A stretch of 6,418 nucleotides of DNA from an uncultured Collinsella sp. (GTDB lineage Bacteria; Actinomycetota; Coriobacteriia; Coriobacteriales; Coriobacteriaceae), in the NCBI GenBank assembly GCA_958349325.1, contig CATWCP010000062.1, forward strand, positions 1 through 6,418, in the 5' to 3' direction. The notes below the pieces were generated by a model that saw nothing but the letters and a program-made list of their open reading frames with translations, ran no database searches and was not told the DNA's origin. Both the position numbers and the translations under genes were made by a program. Positions 1 to 5,645 of the stretch are shown here, piece after piece. Position 1 is the stretch's first letter. Each line of letters starts with the position of its first letter.

Positions 1-104
1 GCCGGCAAAAACGTAAACCGCGGCGGGTCCAAAATCGTATCCGTGATGGTAAACACATCGGGATCAAAGGCATCCTGCGGGTTTTTCTTCTTGAACAGCC
101 CCAT
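1..104 (-). CDS. Unrecognised protein, N-terminal 34 codons only
   Basis: An open frame runs leftwards from an ATG at 104 and leaves the window without a stop. The start is well supported: GGGAGG (110-115) lies five bases upstream. The visible protein begins MGLFKKKNPQDAFDPDVF and continues with an acidic and Thr-rich stretch, then Pro and Phe residues around DPPRFTF. The Lys cluster at residues 5-7 is followed by polar sequence rather than a hydrophobic core, so this is not a signal peptide and suggests a cytoplasmic protein. I do not recognise the family and no function can be given. It is co-directional with the phosphoketolase gene but separated from it by 349 bases that hold a possible promoter of its own, so a shared transcript is not obvious. 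Confidence 0.75.
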   Translation of the reverse strand, partial: MGLFKKKNPQDAFDPDVFTITDTILDPPRFTFLP

Positions 105-141
105 ATCAGCCTCCCGTACTAGCATTAAACAACTCAAGCCG

Positions 142-147
142 AATATA
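142..147 (-). promoter_or_regulatory. Possible -10 box for the gene starting at 104
   Basis: Reading the minus strand, TATATT lies about 38 bases before the ATG at 104, which would give a short leader containing the GGGAGG ribosome site. No good -35 hexamer stands 16-18 bases upstream (AAGTGA is at the right place but is poor), so this is a weak call based on the -10 match and position alone. Confidence 0.3.
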
Positions 148-256
148 GCACCAATTTCAAGCCGTCACTTTACCGCATCGGTGCGCGGCGCCTATGGCTC
201 GCCCAGCGGAAGAACATACGGACGAGGGCCGGGGTGGAGTGCTTGGCTGACCATAG

Positions 257-391
257 TTAGATGCACAGTTTCCAAGGCAGCGTAAGCAAAATCCCCATTA
301 CATAAAAAAGAATCAGCCCCCGCATATCGAAACGGTCGAGAGGGCCGCCTCCGGGCGGGTTGCCTTGGTCTGAGAAGTTCGCGAAGCCCAC
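257..391 (-). CDS. Possible small hydrophobic peptide (22 or 44 aa)
   Basis: A minus-strand frame ends with TAA at 257-259. It can start at ATG 325 (22 aa, MRGLILFYVMGILLTLPWKL then two residues) or at GTG 391 (44 aa). The longer form adds a Gly/Pro-rich polar segment containing NPPGGGPLDRFD before the hydrophobic stretch. The hydrophobic run after an Arg is what a single membrane-spanning segment looks like, and the polar-to-hydrophobic layout is protein-like. Against it, neither start has a clear Shine-Dalgarno site, and the polar segment is encoded by one arm of the long inverted repeat at 342-426. It could be a real small membrane protein, the remains of a longer gene broken by the palindrome, or chance. 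No family is recognised. Confidence 0.3.
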   Translation of the reverse strand: MGFANFSDQGNPPGGGPLDRFDMRGLILFYVMGILLTLPWKLCI

Positions 392-426
392 TTCTCAGAC
401 CAAGGCAACCCGCCTGGAGGCGGCCC
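342..426. repeat. Long inverted repeat, 36-bp arms, 13-base loop
   Basis: Arm 342-377 is the reverse complement of arm 391-426 at 35 of 36 positions; the exception (G353 against T415) is a G-U pair in a plus-strand RNA. The loop 378-390 itself contains the palindrome TTCGCGAA (378-385). The element lies 28 bases downstream of the phosphoketolase stop, so it would be in that transcript's 3' region. A stem this long and regular is unusual for an intrinsic terminator, and on the minus strand the bases after it (TCTCGACCGTTTCG) are not a T tract. It may slow or protect the 3' end of the mRNA, but a palindromic inserted element fits as well. Confidence 0.9.
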
Positions 427-453
427 CAGCGCGAGACCGTCCCGGATGCCTAC

Positions 454-2982
454 CTACTCGTTGTCGCCTGCGGTCATCTGCGTTGCGGAGAGCGCGCCGT
501 CGGCAGCAGTTGCGGCTGCGGCGTCGGGCCAGACCCAGTCGGTGAAGGCCGGGTGATCGTAGCCCTCATCGCACGCGAACTCAAAGGCCTCGGTGCGGAA
601 TGCCTCCCACTCGTCAATCTGCTCGGCAAACTTATCGGCGTCAACCATGCGCAGCACGTCGGCGGCCAGTGCCCAACGGTCCATGTTGTTCAGGCGCAGC
701 ATGTCGAACGGCGTTGTCGTGGAGCCTTTCTCCTCGTAGCCGTGGACGCGGAAGGCGTCGTGGCCGGGTCGGTTCCAAATCAGACGGCGAATCGTGCCAG
801 CATAGGCGTGGAATGCAAAGAGCACGGGCTTATCGCCGCAGCCAAACAGCTCAGTCCAGCGCTCATCGCTGATGGCTTGGTCGTTCTCGCAGACGTTCTG
901 GATCTTGAGCAGATCGACCACGTTGACGAACCGCACCTTAATGCCCAGCTCACGCAGCATGTCGGTTGCAGCCAGAGCCTCGAGCGTCGACACGTCGCCG
1001 CACGTGGCAACCACGACGTCAGCCTCGGCGAGCGAGTCGGCGGTCGATGCCCACTCCCAAGTCGCAACGCCCTCGGCGAGCTCGGCGCGGGCCTCGTCGA
1101 CCGTCTGGAAAGTGGGGGCGGGCTGCTTGCCGCAGAAGATGGCGTTGACGCAGTCGGTGGACAGGTAAACACGCTCGGCCACAGCAAGCGCCATGTTGGC
1201 GTCAGCCGGATAGTAAGCATTCACGATATGCGTGTCGTTGGCCTTGTTGAGCAGCAGGTCGATAAAGCCGGGATCCTGGTGAGAGAAACCGTTGTGGTCC
1301 TGGCGCCAGACATGGCTCGACAGCAAAATGTTGAGGCCGCTGATGGGGGCACGCCACGGAATCTCGCGCTTGGTGGCCTCGAGCCACTTGCAGTGCTGGT
1401 TGACCATGGAATCGACCACGTGGACAAAGCTCTCGTAGGAGCTCCACACGCCGGAGCGGCCGGTGAGCACGTAGGCCTCGAGGAAGCCCTCGCACTGGTG
1501 CTCGGACAGCTGCTCGACAACCTTACCGGAACCTGCCAGCAGCTCGTCGTTGGCCTCGTCCTCGTAGAAGCCGGCGTCCCACTGCTTCTTAGTCACCTTG
1601 TAGGCATCCTGCAGGCGGTTGGAAGCGGTCTCGTCGGGACCAAAGATGCGGAAGTCGTCCATGTTATTTGCCAGGACGTCAGCGGTGTACTCACCAAAGA
1701 CGCGGGCGGCCTCGGTGGAGCCCCAGCCATGACCATTAGTTGCGACGGGGACCTCGTGGGCATGAATATCGGGCAGCTCGAGCTCACGGCGCACCTTGCC
1801 GCCGTTCGCGTTGGGGTTGGCGCCGATGCGCAGCTCGCCGGTCGGCATAAAGGCCGTCACCTCGGGGCGCACCTGACCCTCGGGCGTAAAGAGCTCCTCG
1901 GGCTTGTAGGAGCGCAGCCACTCGCGCAGCACGCGGAAGTGCTCGTGGGTGTCTTTGGCGCTCGCGAGCGGCACCTGATGGGCGCGCCAGGAGTCCTCGG
2001 TCTTCTTGCCGTCAATCTGCTTGGGGCAGGTCCAACCTTTGGGCGTACGGAACACGATCATGGGATAGGCCGGGCGGACCACGGTCTCGCCCGCGGCAGC
2101 TTGGGCCTGTGCGGCGGCCTTGATGTCGCAGATCTCGTCAAAGACCTGCTCGAACAGGGCGGCGAAACGCTCGTGAATGCTCGCATGGCTCTCGTCGTCA
2201 AAGCCGGCGACAAAGAAATGCGGTTTATAGCCCATGCCCTCAAAGAACTTGGTGAGCTCTTCGTCGGACACGCGGGCGAGGATGGTGGGGTTGGCGATCT
2301 TGTAGCCGTTGAGGTGCAGGATCGGCAGAACGATACCGTCGGTTGCCGGATTCACGAGCTTGTTGGACTGCCAAGAGGTCGCGAGCGGACCGGTCTCGGA
2401 CTCGCCGTCGCCCACCACGGCCACGGCCAGCAGGCTCGGGTTGTCCATGACGGCGCCGTAGGCGTGGCTGAGCGTGTAGCCGAGCTCGCCGCCCTCGTGG
2501 ATGGAACCGGGCGTCTCGGGCGCAAAGTGACTCGGGATGCCGCCGGGATAGGAGAACTGGCGGAAGAACTTCTGTAGGCCGGCCTCGTCATTGGTGATGT
2601 CGGGGCGAATCTCGCGGTAAGTACCGTCGAGCAGCGACTGAGCAGTACCGGCGGGACCACCGTGACCAGGGCCCATCAAGAAGATAGCATTCTGGTTGTG
2701 ATCGGCGATGAGGCGGTTGACATGACCGAACAGGAAGTTGATGCCGGGCGTGGTGCCCCAGTGACCGACCAGGCGGTGCTTAACGTCCGGGCGACCAAAG
2801 TCGCGCACCTCACCGGTTTTCTCGTCGACAAAGTCGGTGCGCATCAGCGGGTTGGAGCGAAGGTAGATCTGGCCGACGGACAGGTAGTTCGATGCGCGCC
2901 AATACAGATCGACACCCTCGAGCTCGGAAGCCGGCACCTCGTGTCTCAGCTTTTGCCATGGCGTTCCCAGAGTTTTAGCCAT
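454..2982 (-). CDS. xfp: Xylulose-5-phosphate/fructose-6-phosphate phosphoketolase
   Basis: This cytoplasmic thiamine-diphosphate enzyme splits xylulose 5-phosphate (and, in bifidobacterial-type enzymes, fructose 6-phosphate) with phosphate, giving acetyl phosphate plus glyceraldehyde 3-phosphate or erythrose 4-phosphate. The 842-aa length fits the family (about 800-830). Visible hallmarks are GHWGTTPG (73-80), GPGHGGPAG (104-112), SHFAPETPGS (151-160), the cofactor diphosphate/Mg motif GDGESETGP (191-199), HLNGYKIANPT (223-233), WRAHQVPLA (332-340), FGPDETASNR (447-456), the cofactor-activating Glu at about 490 in VVEQLSEHQCEGF, RQDHNGFSHQDPG (560-572) and GYEEKGSTTTP (748-758). The order is the usual PP, Pyr and C-terminal domains, and the C-terminal tail TAGDNE matches the bifidobacterial Xfp as I recall it. 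The ATG at 2982 follows GAAGGGA by eight bases; the stop is TAG. Whether it accepts both substrates cannot be told from sequence alone. The gene lies just after a LacI-type regulator, with two operator-like palindromes at its promoter. Confidence 0.97.
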   Translation of the reverse strand: MAKTLGTPWQKLRHEVPASELEGVDLYWRASNYLSVGQIYLRSNPLMRTDFVDEKTGEVRDFGRPDVKHRLVGHWGTTPGINFLFGHVNRLIADHNQNAIFLMGPGHGGPAGTAQSLLDGTYREIRPDITNDEAGLQKFFRQFSYPGGIPSHFAPETPGSIHEGGELGYTLSHAYGAVMDNPSLLAVAVVGDGESETGPLATSWQSNKLVNPATDGIVLPILHLNGYKIANPTILARVSDEELTKFFEGMGYKPHFFVAGFDDESHASIHERFAALFEQVFDEICDIKAAAQAQAAAGETVVRPAYPMIVFRTPKGWTCPKQIDGKKTEDSWRAHQVPLASAKDTHEHFRVLREWLRSYKPEELFTPEGQVRPEVTAFMPTGELRIGANPNANGGKVRRELELPDIHAHEVPVATNGHGWGSTEAARVFGEYTADVLANNMDDFRIFGPDETASNRLQDAYKVTKKQWDAGFYEDEANDELLAGSGKVVEQLSEHQCEGFLEAYVLTGRSGVWSSYESFVHVVDSMVNQHCKWLEATKREIPWRAPISGLNILLSSHVWRQDHNGFSHQDPGFIDLLLNKANDTHIVNAYYPADANMALAVAERVYLSTDCVNAIFCGKQPAPTFQTVDEARAELAEGVATWEWASTADSLAEADVVVATCGDVSTLEALAATDMLRELGIKVRFVNVVDLLKIQNVCENDQAISDERWTELFGCGDKPVLFAFHAYAGTIRRLIWNRPGHDAFRVHGYEEKGSTTTPFDMLRLNNMDRWALAADVLRMVDADKFAEQIDEWEAFRTEAFEFACDEGYDHPAFTDWVWPDAAAATAADGALSATQMTAGDNE

Positions 2983-2990
2983 TGTTTATG

Positions 2991-2997
2991 TCCCTTC
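2991..2997 (-). promoter_or_regulatory. Ribosome binding site of the phosphoketolase gene
   Basis: GAAGGGA on the minus strand lies eight bases before the ATG at 2982 and fixes that start. Another ATG at 3004 is out of frame with the gene. Confidence 0.75.
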
Positions 2998-3040
2998 GCT
3001 GCATGGTCACCCTCCGATATGGCGACCTTTCGTTGGGACA

Positions 3041-3046
3041 AGTATA
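3041..3046 (-). promoter_or_regulatory. Likely -10 box of the phosphoketolase promoter
   Basis: TATACT on the minus strand differs from the consensus at one base and would start transcription about 50 bases before the ATG. The -35 region, near 3064-3069 (TACTGA), is a poor match. It falls between the two AAAACGTTTT palindromes. The nearer palindrome fills the -10/-35 spacer, so a bound repressor would block RNA polymerase. Confidence 0.5.
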
Positions 3047-3049
3047 TTT

Positions 3050-3065
3050 GCTAAAACGTTTTATC
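3050..3065. promoter_or_regulatory. LacI-family operator 1 (promoter-proximal)
   Basis: TAAAACGTTTTA (3052-3063) is a perfect 12-bp palindrome with a central CG, the usual form of a LacI/GalR-family site where the hinge-helix Leu wedges into the central CpG. It lies immediately upstream of the TATACT -10 box, so occupation should repress. The adjacent lacI-type gene is the obvious candidate binder; a CcpA-like global regulator is the alternative. Confidence 0.75.
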
Positions 3066-3070
3066 AGTAT

Positions 3071-3086
3071 GAAAAAACGTTTTATC
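3071..3086. promoter_or_regulatory. LacI-family operator 2 (upstream)
   Basis: AAAACGTTTT (3074-3083) repeats the core of operator 1, and the 13-base string AAAACGTTTTATC occurs in both in the same orientation (3053-3065 and 3074-3086). The centres are 21 bp apart, two helical turns, so two dimers would sit on the same face of the DNA and could cooperate. Confidence 0.72.
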
Positions 3087-3185
3087 ATTCCGGTTCGCCA
3101 TTAACCTGACAAAACCAGACATTGGCCTGCGACATTATTTGTCACAAGTTCTTCATATTCCTGATATGCAAATCGACAAACGCGT

Positions 3186-4214
3186 TTAGTTGTGTTTTGT
3201 AACCTTGAGCACGCTGTCCTTCACGATGAGCACAGGCTCCAGGACGACTTCATCGGCACGCTTGCCGCCCTTACCGGCCAAGCGTTTTGCCATACAGCTA
3301 AAGGCATGCTCGGCCAGCACGCTCGGATCTTGCTCGATCGCGGTCAGCGCCGGCTCAAAGAGAACGTCGGCCGCCGAGTTGTCATAGCTTACGACCGAAA
3401 TATCGCCCGGAATGCTCTTCCCCATTTCGTGCAGGCGCTTGAGCAGGCCGAGAGCAATGTTATCCGAGCTTGCGAACACGGCGGTGGCATCAGTTGCGAG
3501 CACCGCCTCCGAGGCCTCGTATGCACTCGGAATGTAGTACTCGCTCTCAAACTCCAAACGTGCGTCGATAGGCAGGCCAACCTCGCGCAGCGCGCGCTCA
3601 TAGCCGGCAAGTCGCTTGCGACCCGTATTGGAACGGCGCGCGTTAACCAGGCAGGCAATACGACAGTGACCCTGCTCAATCAAATAGCGGGTAGCCATGT
3701 AGCCGCCCATCTCGTGGTCGAACATCACCTTGTCGCACTCGAGTCCCTCAATGGCACGGTCAACCATTACCGCCGGGATGGGCAGATGGCTGACTTCTTC
3801 GCGCAAAGCGCGGTCGTCCGAGAATTCGTCGCCCACGACCAAAAACACGCCATCGACGCCGCGCGTCACCAGCTGGCGCAGGAGCTCTAGATCGTCCTCG
3901 GCGCTTCCACCCGAGCTGGTAATAAAAAGCGCGTAGCCGTCCTCGCGGCAGCGCTTTTCCAGGCTGCCAGCGAGCGAGGCAAAAAAACGGCTCTCGATGT
4001 TGGGAACGATAAGGCCCAGCGTGCGCGACTCGCGCATGACCAGGCTGCGCGCAATCTGGTTGGGAACATAGTGGTTGCGCGCCGCGACCTCTTTGATGCG
4101 CTTGCGGTTTTCTTCCGAGATGCGACAAGGCCGATTGTTGAGAACAAGCGAGACCGACGAGGGGGAAAGCCCCACCTCCTGGGCAATCTGCTTGAGAGTA
4201 GCTTTGTTTCCCAT
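3186..4214 (-). CDS. LacI/GalR-family transcriptional regulator
   Basis: This 342-aa protein has the full family layout. An N-terminal helix-turn-helix (about residues 5-26, ATLKQIAQEVGLSPSSVSLVLN) is followed by the hinge helix (about 52-61, NQIARSLVMR) with Leu58 placed to insert into a central CpG. The periplasmic-binding-protein-like effector domain runs from about residue 66 (LGLIVPNIESRFF) to the end, with VDRAIEG (151-157), GHCRIACL (182-189), GRKRLAGYERAL (198-209), VFASSDNIALGLL (246-258) and ISVVSYDNS (272-280). The ATG at 4214 is chosen because it follows GGAAGGAG by four bases and starts directly before the DNA-binding domain; the frame stays open upstream but would overlap murB. 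The stop is TAA. The inferred job is local control of the downstream phosphoketolase gene; the effector is probably a sugar or sugar phosphate, but the sequence does not identify it. Confidence 0.95.
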   Translation of the reverse strand: MGNKATLKQIAQEVGLSPSSVSLVLNNRPCRISEENRKRIKEVAARNHYVPNQIARSLVMRESRTLGLIVPNIESRFFASLAGSLEKRCREDGYALFITSSGGSAEDDLELLRQLVTRGVDGVFLVVGDEFSDDRALREEVSHLPIPAVMVDRAIEGLECDKVMFDHEMGGYMATRYLIEQGHCRIACLVNARRSNTGRKRLAGYERALREVGLPIDARLEFESEYYIPSAYEASEAVLATDATAVFASSDNIALGLLKRLHEMGKSIPGDISVVSYDNSAADVLFEPALTAIEQDPSVLAEHAFSCMAKRLAGKGGKRADEVVLEPVLIVKDSVLKVTKHN

Positions 4215-4218
4215 CTCG

Positions 4219-4226
4219 CTCCTTCC
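4219..4226 (-). promoter_or_regulatory. Ribosome binding site of the LacI-type gene
   Basis: GGAAGGAG on the minus strand ends four bases before the ATG at 4214. It decides the start against the longer open frame that continues upstream. Confidence 0.75.
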
Positions 4227-4249
4227 GACTATTCGCGCAATCTCTTGAA

Positions 4250-4255
4250 AGTATA
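4250..4255 (-). promoter_or_regulatory. Possible -10 box of the LacI-type gene
   Basis: TATACT, the same hexamer as at the phosphoketolase promoter, lies about 36 bases before the ATG at 4214. No convincing -35 is found at the right distance. A single operator half-site GATAAAAC (4309-4316, minus strand) lies farther upstream, too weak to claim autoregulation. Confidence 0.4.
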
Positions 4256-4323
4256 GCGACCGTCCCTCCACCTCGATGATAAACACTTTACCAATCCGGT
4301 AGACGGCTGTTTTATCGCCGCGA

Positions 4324-4389
4324 TTGGTGCAAAGTAACCTGGCCCCTTTGCACCATGTGGTGCGTTGGGGCCAGGTTACTTTGCACCAA
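4324..4389. repeat. Perfect 23-bp inverted repeat with inner hairpin
   Basis: Arms 4324-4346 (begins TTGGTGCAAAGTAACC) and 4367-4389 are exact reverse complements separated by 20 bases. The loop holds a second hairpin, GCACCA (4350-4355) against TGGTGC (4358-4363). The loop string TTTGCACCA (4347-4355) also recurs in the right arm (4380-4388). The element lies between two genes that diverge, where no terminator is expected, and upstream of both inferred transcription starts, so it probably acts as DNA rather than RNA. A REP-like or non-autonomous palindromic element is the likeliest nature, by inference. Confidence 0.9.
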
Positions 4390-4405
4390 ATCCATCTGGG
4401 TGGGG

Positions 4406-4411
4406 TATATT
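4406..4411 (+). promoter_or_regulatory. Possible -10 box of the murB promoter
   Basis: TATATT lies 43 bases before the murB ATG. The nearest -35-like hexamer, TTGCAC (4381-4386), has a long 19-base spacer and is part of the right arm of the inverted repeat at 4324-4389. If it is used, the palindrome supplies half of the promoter. Confidence 0.4.
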
Positions 4412-4454
4412 GCATTCGATTGATGAAAACGACCACCATAAGGCGGATATTCGT

Positions 4455-5417
4455 ATGCACGAAAATGACTTTTTTAACGAGGACCTGCTCTGCGCGCTTG
4501 CCGGTGTTGCCGGTGAGGACAACGTGCTCATGAGCGAGCCCATGCGCGAGCACACCACGTTTAAGATCGGCGGCCCGGCCGATGTCTTTGTCACGCCCGA
4601 TACCGAGCAGGGACTCGTCGCCACGCTTGACACCTGCTATCGCTGCGATCTGCCGCTCACCATCGTGGGCAACGGCTCCGATCTGCTCGTCGGCGACAAG
4701 GGTATCCGCGGCGTCGTCGTGGCGCTGGGCGAGGGCCTCTCCGACATCACCGTCGATGGCACGCACGTTACGGCAGCCGCCGGTGCGCTGCTTTCCGATG
4801 TCGCTGCCGCGGCAGCCGAGGCCGGCCTTACCGGCATGGAGCCCATCTCGGGCATTCCCGGATCGGTCGGCGGCGCCTGCTACATGAACGCCGGTGCCTA
4901 CGGTGCCTGCATGGCCGATGTGCTAGAGTCCGTGCGCGTCTACAAACCCGCTCGCCAGCTCGACGACGGCACCCGTGGCAGCGGCAACATCATCGAGTTC
5001 GATGTCGACGAGCTTAACCTGGGCTATCGCAAGAGCCGCATCGCCGACGACGGCTTCATCGTACTTTCGGCCACTTTCAATCTCGCCCCGGGCAACGCCG
5101 CGATGATCAAGGCCGATATGGACGACTACCGCCAGCGCCGCGAGGACAAGCAGCCGCTCGACATGCCGAGCGCCGGCTCCACCTTCAAGCGCCCCGAGGG
5201 CCACTTTGCCGGCAAACTCATCATGGATGCCGGACTGCGCGGCCATGCTGTCGGCGGCGCGCAGGTAAGCGAAAAGCACTGCGGCTTCATCGTCAACGCC
5301 GACCACGCCACCGCCGCCGATGTCGACGAACTCATCCGCGGCATCCAAGCCAAAGTCAAAGAGCAGTTCGACGTAGACCTAGAACCCGAAGTCCACCGAG
5401 TAGGCGAATTCCTTTAA
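4455..5417 (+). CDS. murB: UDP-N-acetylenolpyruvoylglucosamine reductase (MurB)
   Basis: MurB is the cytoplasmic FAD enzyme that uses NADPH to reduce UDP-GlcNAc-enolpyruvate to UDP-MurNAc, the second committed step of peptidoglycan precursor synthesis. The 320-aa protein carries TTFKIGGPAD (34-43), the FAD-binding VGNGSDLLV (71-79), GIPGSVGGACYMNAGAYG (133-150), the active-site YRKSR (191-195, Arg192), SAGSTFKRP (239-247, with Ser242 as the expected proton donor) and the terminal LEPEVHRVG (309-317, with the catalytic Glu). The SAGSTFKRP form and lack of an extended C-terminal part mark a type II enzyme. The ATG at 4455 follows AAGGCGG by nine bases; an in-frame ATG at 4365 would put the N-terminus inside the palindrome and adds nothing MurB-like. 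It diverges from the regulator gene and ends before its own terminator. Confidence 0.97.
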   Translation: MHENDFFNEDLLCALAGVAGEDNVLMSEPMREHTTFKIGGPADVFVTPDTEQGLVATLDTCYRCDLPLTIVGNGSDLLVGDKGIRGVVVALGEGLSDITVDGTHVTAAAGALLSDVAAAAAEAGLTGMEPISGIPGSVGGACYMNAGAYGACMADVLESVRVYKPARQLDDGTRGSGNIIEFDVDELNLGYRKSRIADDGFIVLSATFNLAPGNAAMIKADMDDYRQRREDKQPLDMPSAGSTFKRPEGHFAGKLIMDAGLRGHAVGGAQVSEKHCGFIVNADHATAADVDELIRGIQAKVKEQFDVDLEPEVHRVGEFL

Positions 5418-5421
5418 CAAA

Positions 5422-5443
5422 GAAGACCCCGAAAGGGGCCTTC
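5422..5443 (+). terminator. Intrinsic terminator of murB
   Basis: Five bases after the TAA stop, GAAG-A-CCCC-GAAA-GGGG-C-CTTC forms an eight-pair stem with one A-C mismatch and a stable GNRA loop, followed by the T-rich ACCATATTTATTC. The T tract is interrupted, so termination may be only moderate. Confidence 0.75.
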
Positions 5444-5495
5444 ACCATATTTATTCAGACAACCCAGTCCGGTATGTCACGCCTTGGACCCGGAA

Positions 5496-5626
5496 GGTCC
5501 GAGGCTGGGGGCGAGGCATAAGGTTGGTCGCGAGTTCCGCACGCAAAGAAGGCCACTTAATGTGGCCTTCGTCTTGCGCAGGACTGTAGAGCAGGCAACC
5601 TTATGCCTCGCCCCCAGTCCCGGACC
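5496..5626. repeat. Nested 31-bp inverted repeat between convergent genes
   Basis: Arm 5496-5526 pairs with arm 5596-5626; the inner 22 bases (5505-5526, begins CTGGGGGCGAGGCATAAG) match perfectly, and the outer part has one mismatch (5502/5620) and one G-T pair (5504/5618). The 69-base interior contains a separate hairpin at 5548-5570. The outermost eight bases of the left arm can alternatively pair with 5483-5490 (CTTGGACC), giving a competing small hairpin. The length and symmetry exceed what a convergent terminator needs. Confidence 0.85.
5548..5570. terminator. Probable bidirectional terminator hairpin
   Basis: GAAGGCCAC and GTGGCCTTC form a perfect nine-pair stem with loop TTAAT between the ends of murB and the CHAP gene. 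On the minus strand it is followed by TTTGCG after the stem's own TTC, a short U-run suited to ending the CHAP transcript; on the plus strand it is followed by GTCTTGC. It sits in the loop of the 31-bp inverted repeat. Confidence 0.6.
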
Positions 5627-5645
5627 AACTTGCTTCAAACCGCAG

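Noticed and set aside
43..285. Plus-strand 80-codon frame at the left end
   Set aside because: It is antisense to the well-supported start at 104, has no ribosome site and a composition typical of chance frames.
342..426. Simple intrinsic terminator for the phosphoketolase gene
   Set aside because: No T tract follows the stem in the direction of transcription and the stem is several times longer than usual, so it is listed as an inverted repeat of unknown role.
553..2577. Long open frame of 674 codons on the plus strand, antisense to the phosphoketolase gene
   Set aside because: It mirrors a strongly conserved enzyme gene in GC-rich DNA, where antisense frames stay open by codon bias. Its translation shows no recognisable domain and no ribosome site was found.
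3154..3168. Terminator between the LacI-type gene and the phosphoketolase gene (CATAT/ATATG)
   Set aside because: The stem has only five AT-rich pairs and no T tract on the minus strand, so it is not convincing.
4281..4316. Autoregulatory operator upstream of the LacI-type gene (TAAACACTTTA and the half-site GTTTTATC)
   Set aside because: The first has an odd centre without CG and short arms; the second is only half a site. Neither matches the clear pair at the phosphoketolase promoter.
4365..4454. Longer MurB start at 4365
   Set aside because: It would begin inside the palindrome, upstream of the likely -10 box, and adds 30 residues unlike MurB; the ATG at 4455 has an acceptable ribosome site.
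4215..4766. Upstream extension of the LacI-type frame to a 526-codon protein
   Set aside because: The extension runs antisense through the start of murB, adds no domain, and the DNA-binding domain begins right at the ATG at 4214, which has a strong ribosome site.
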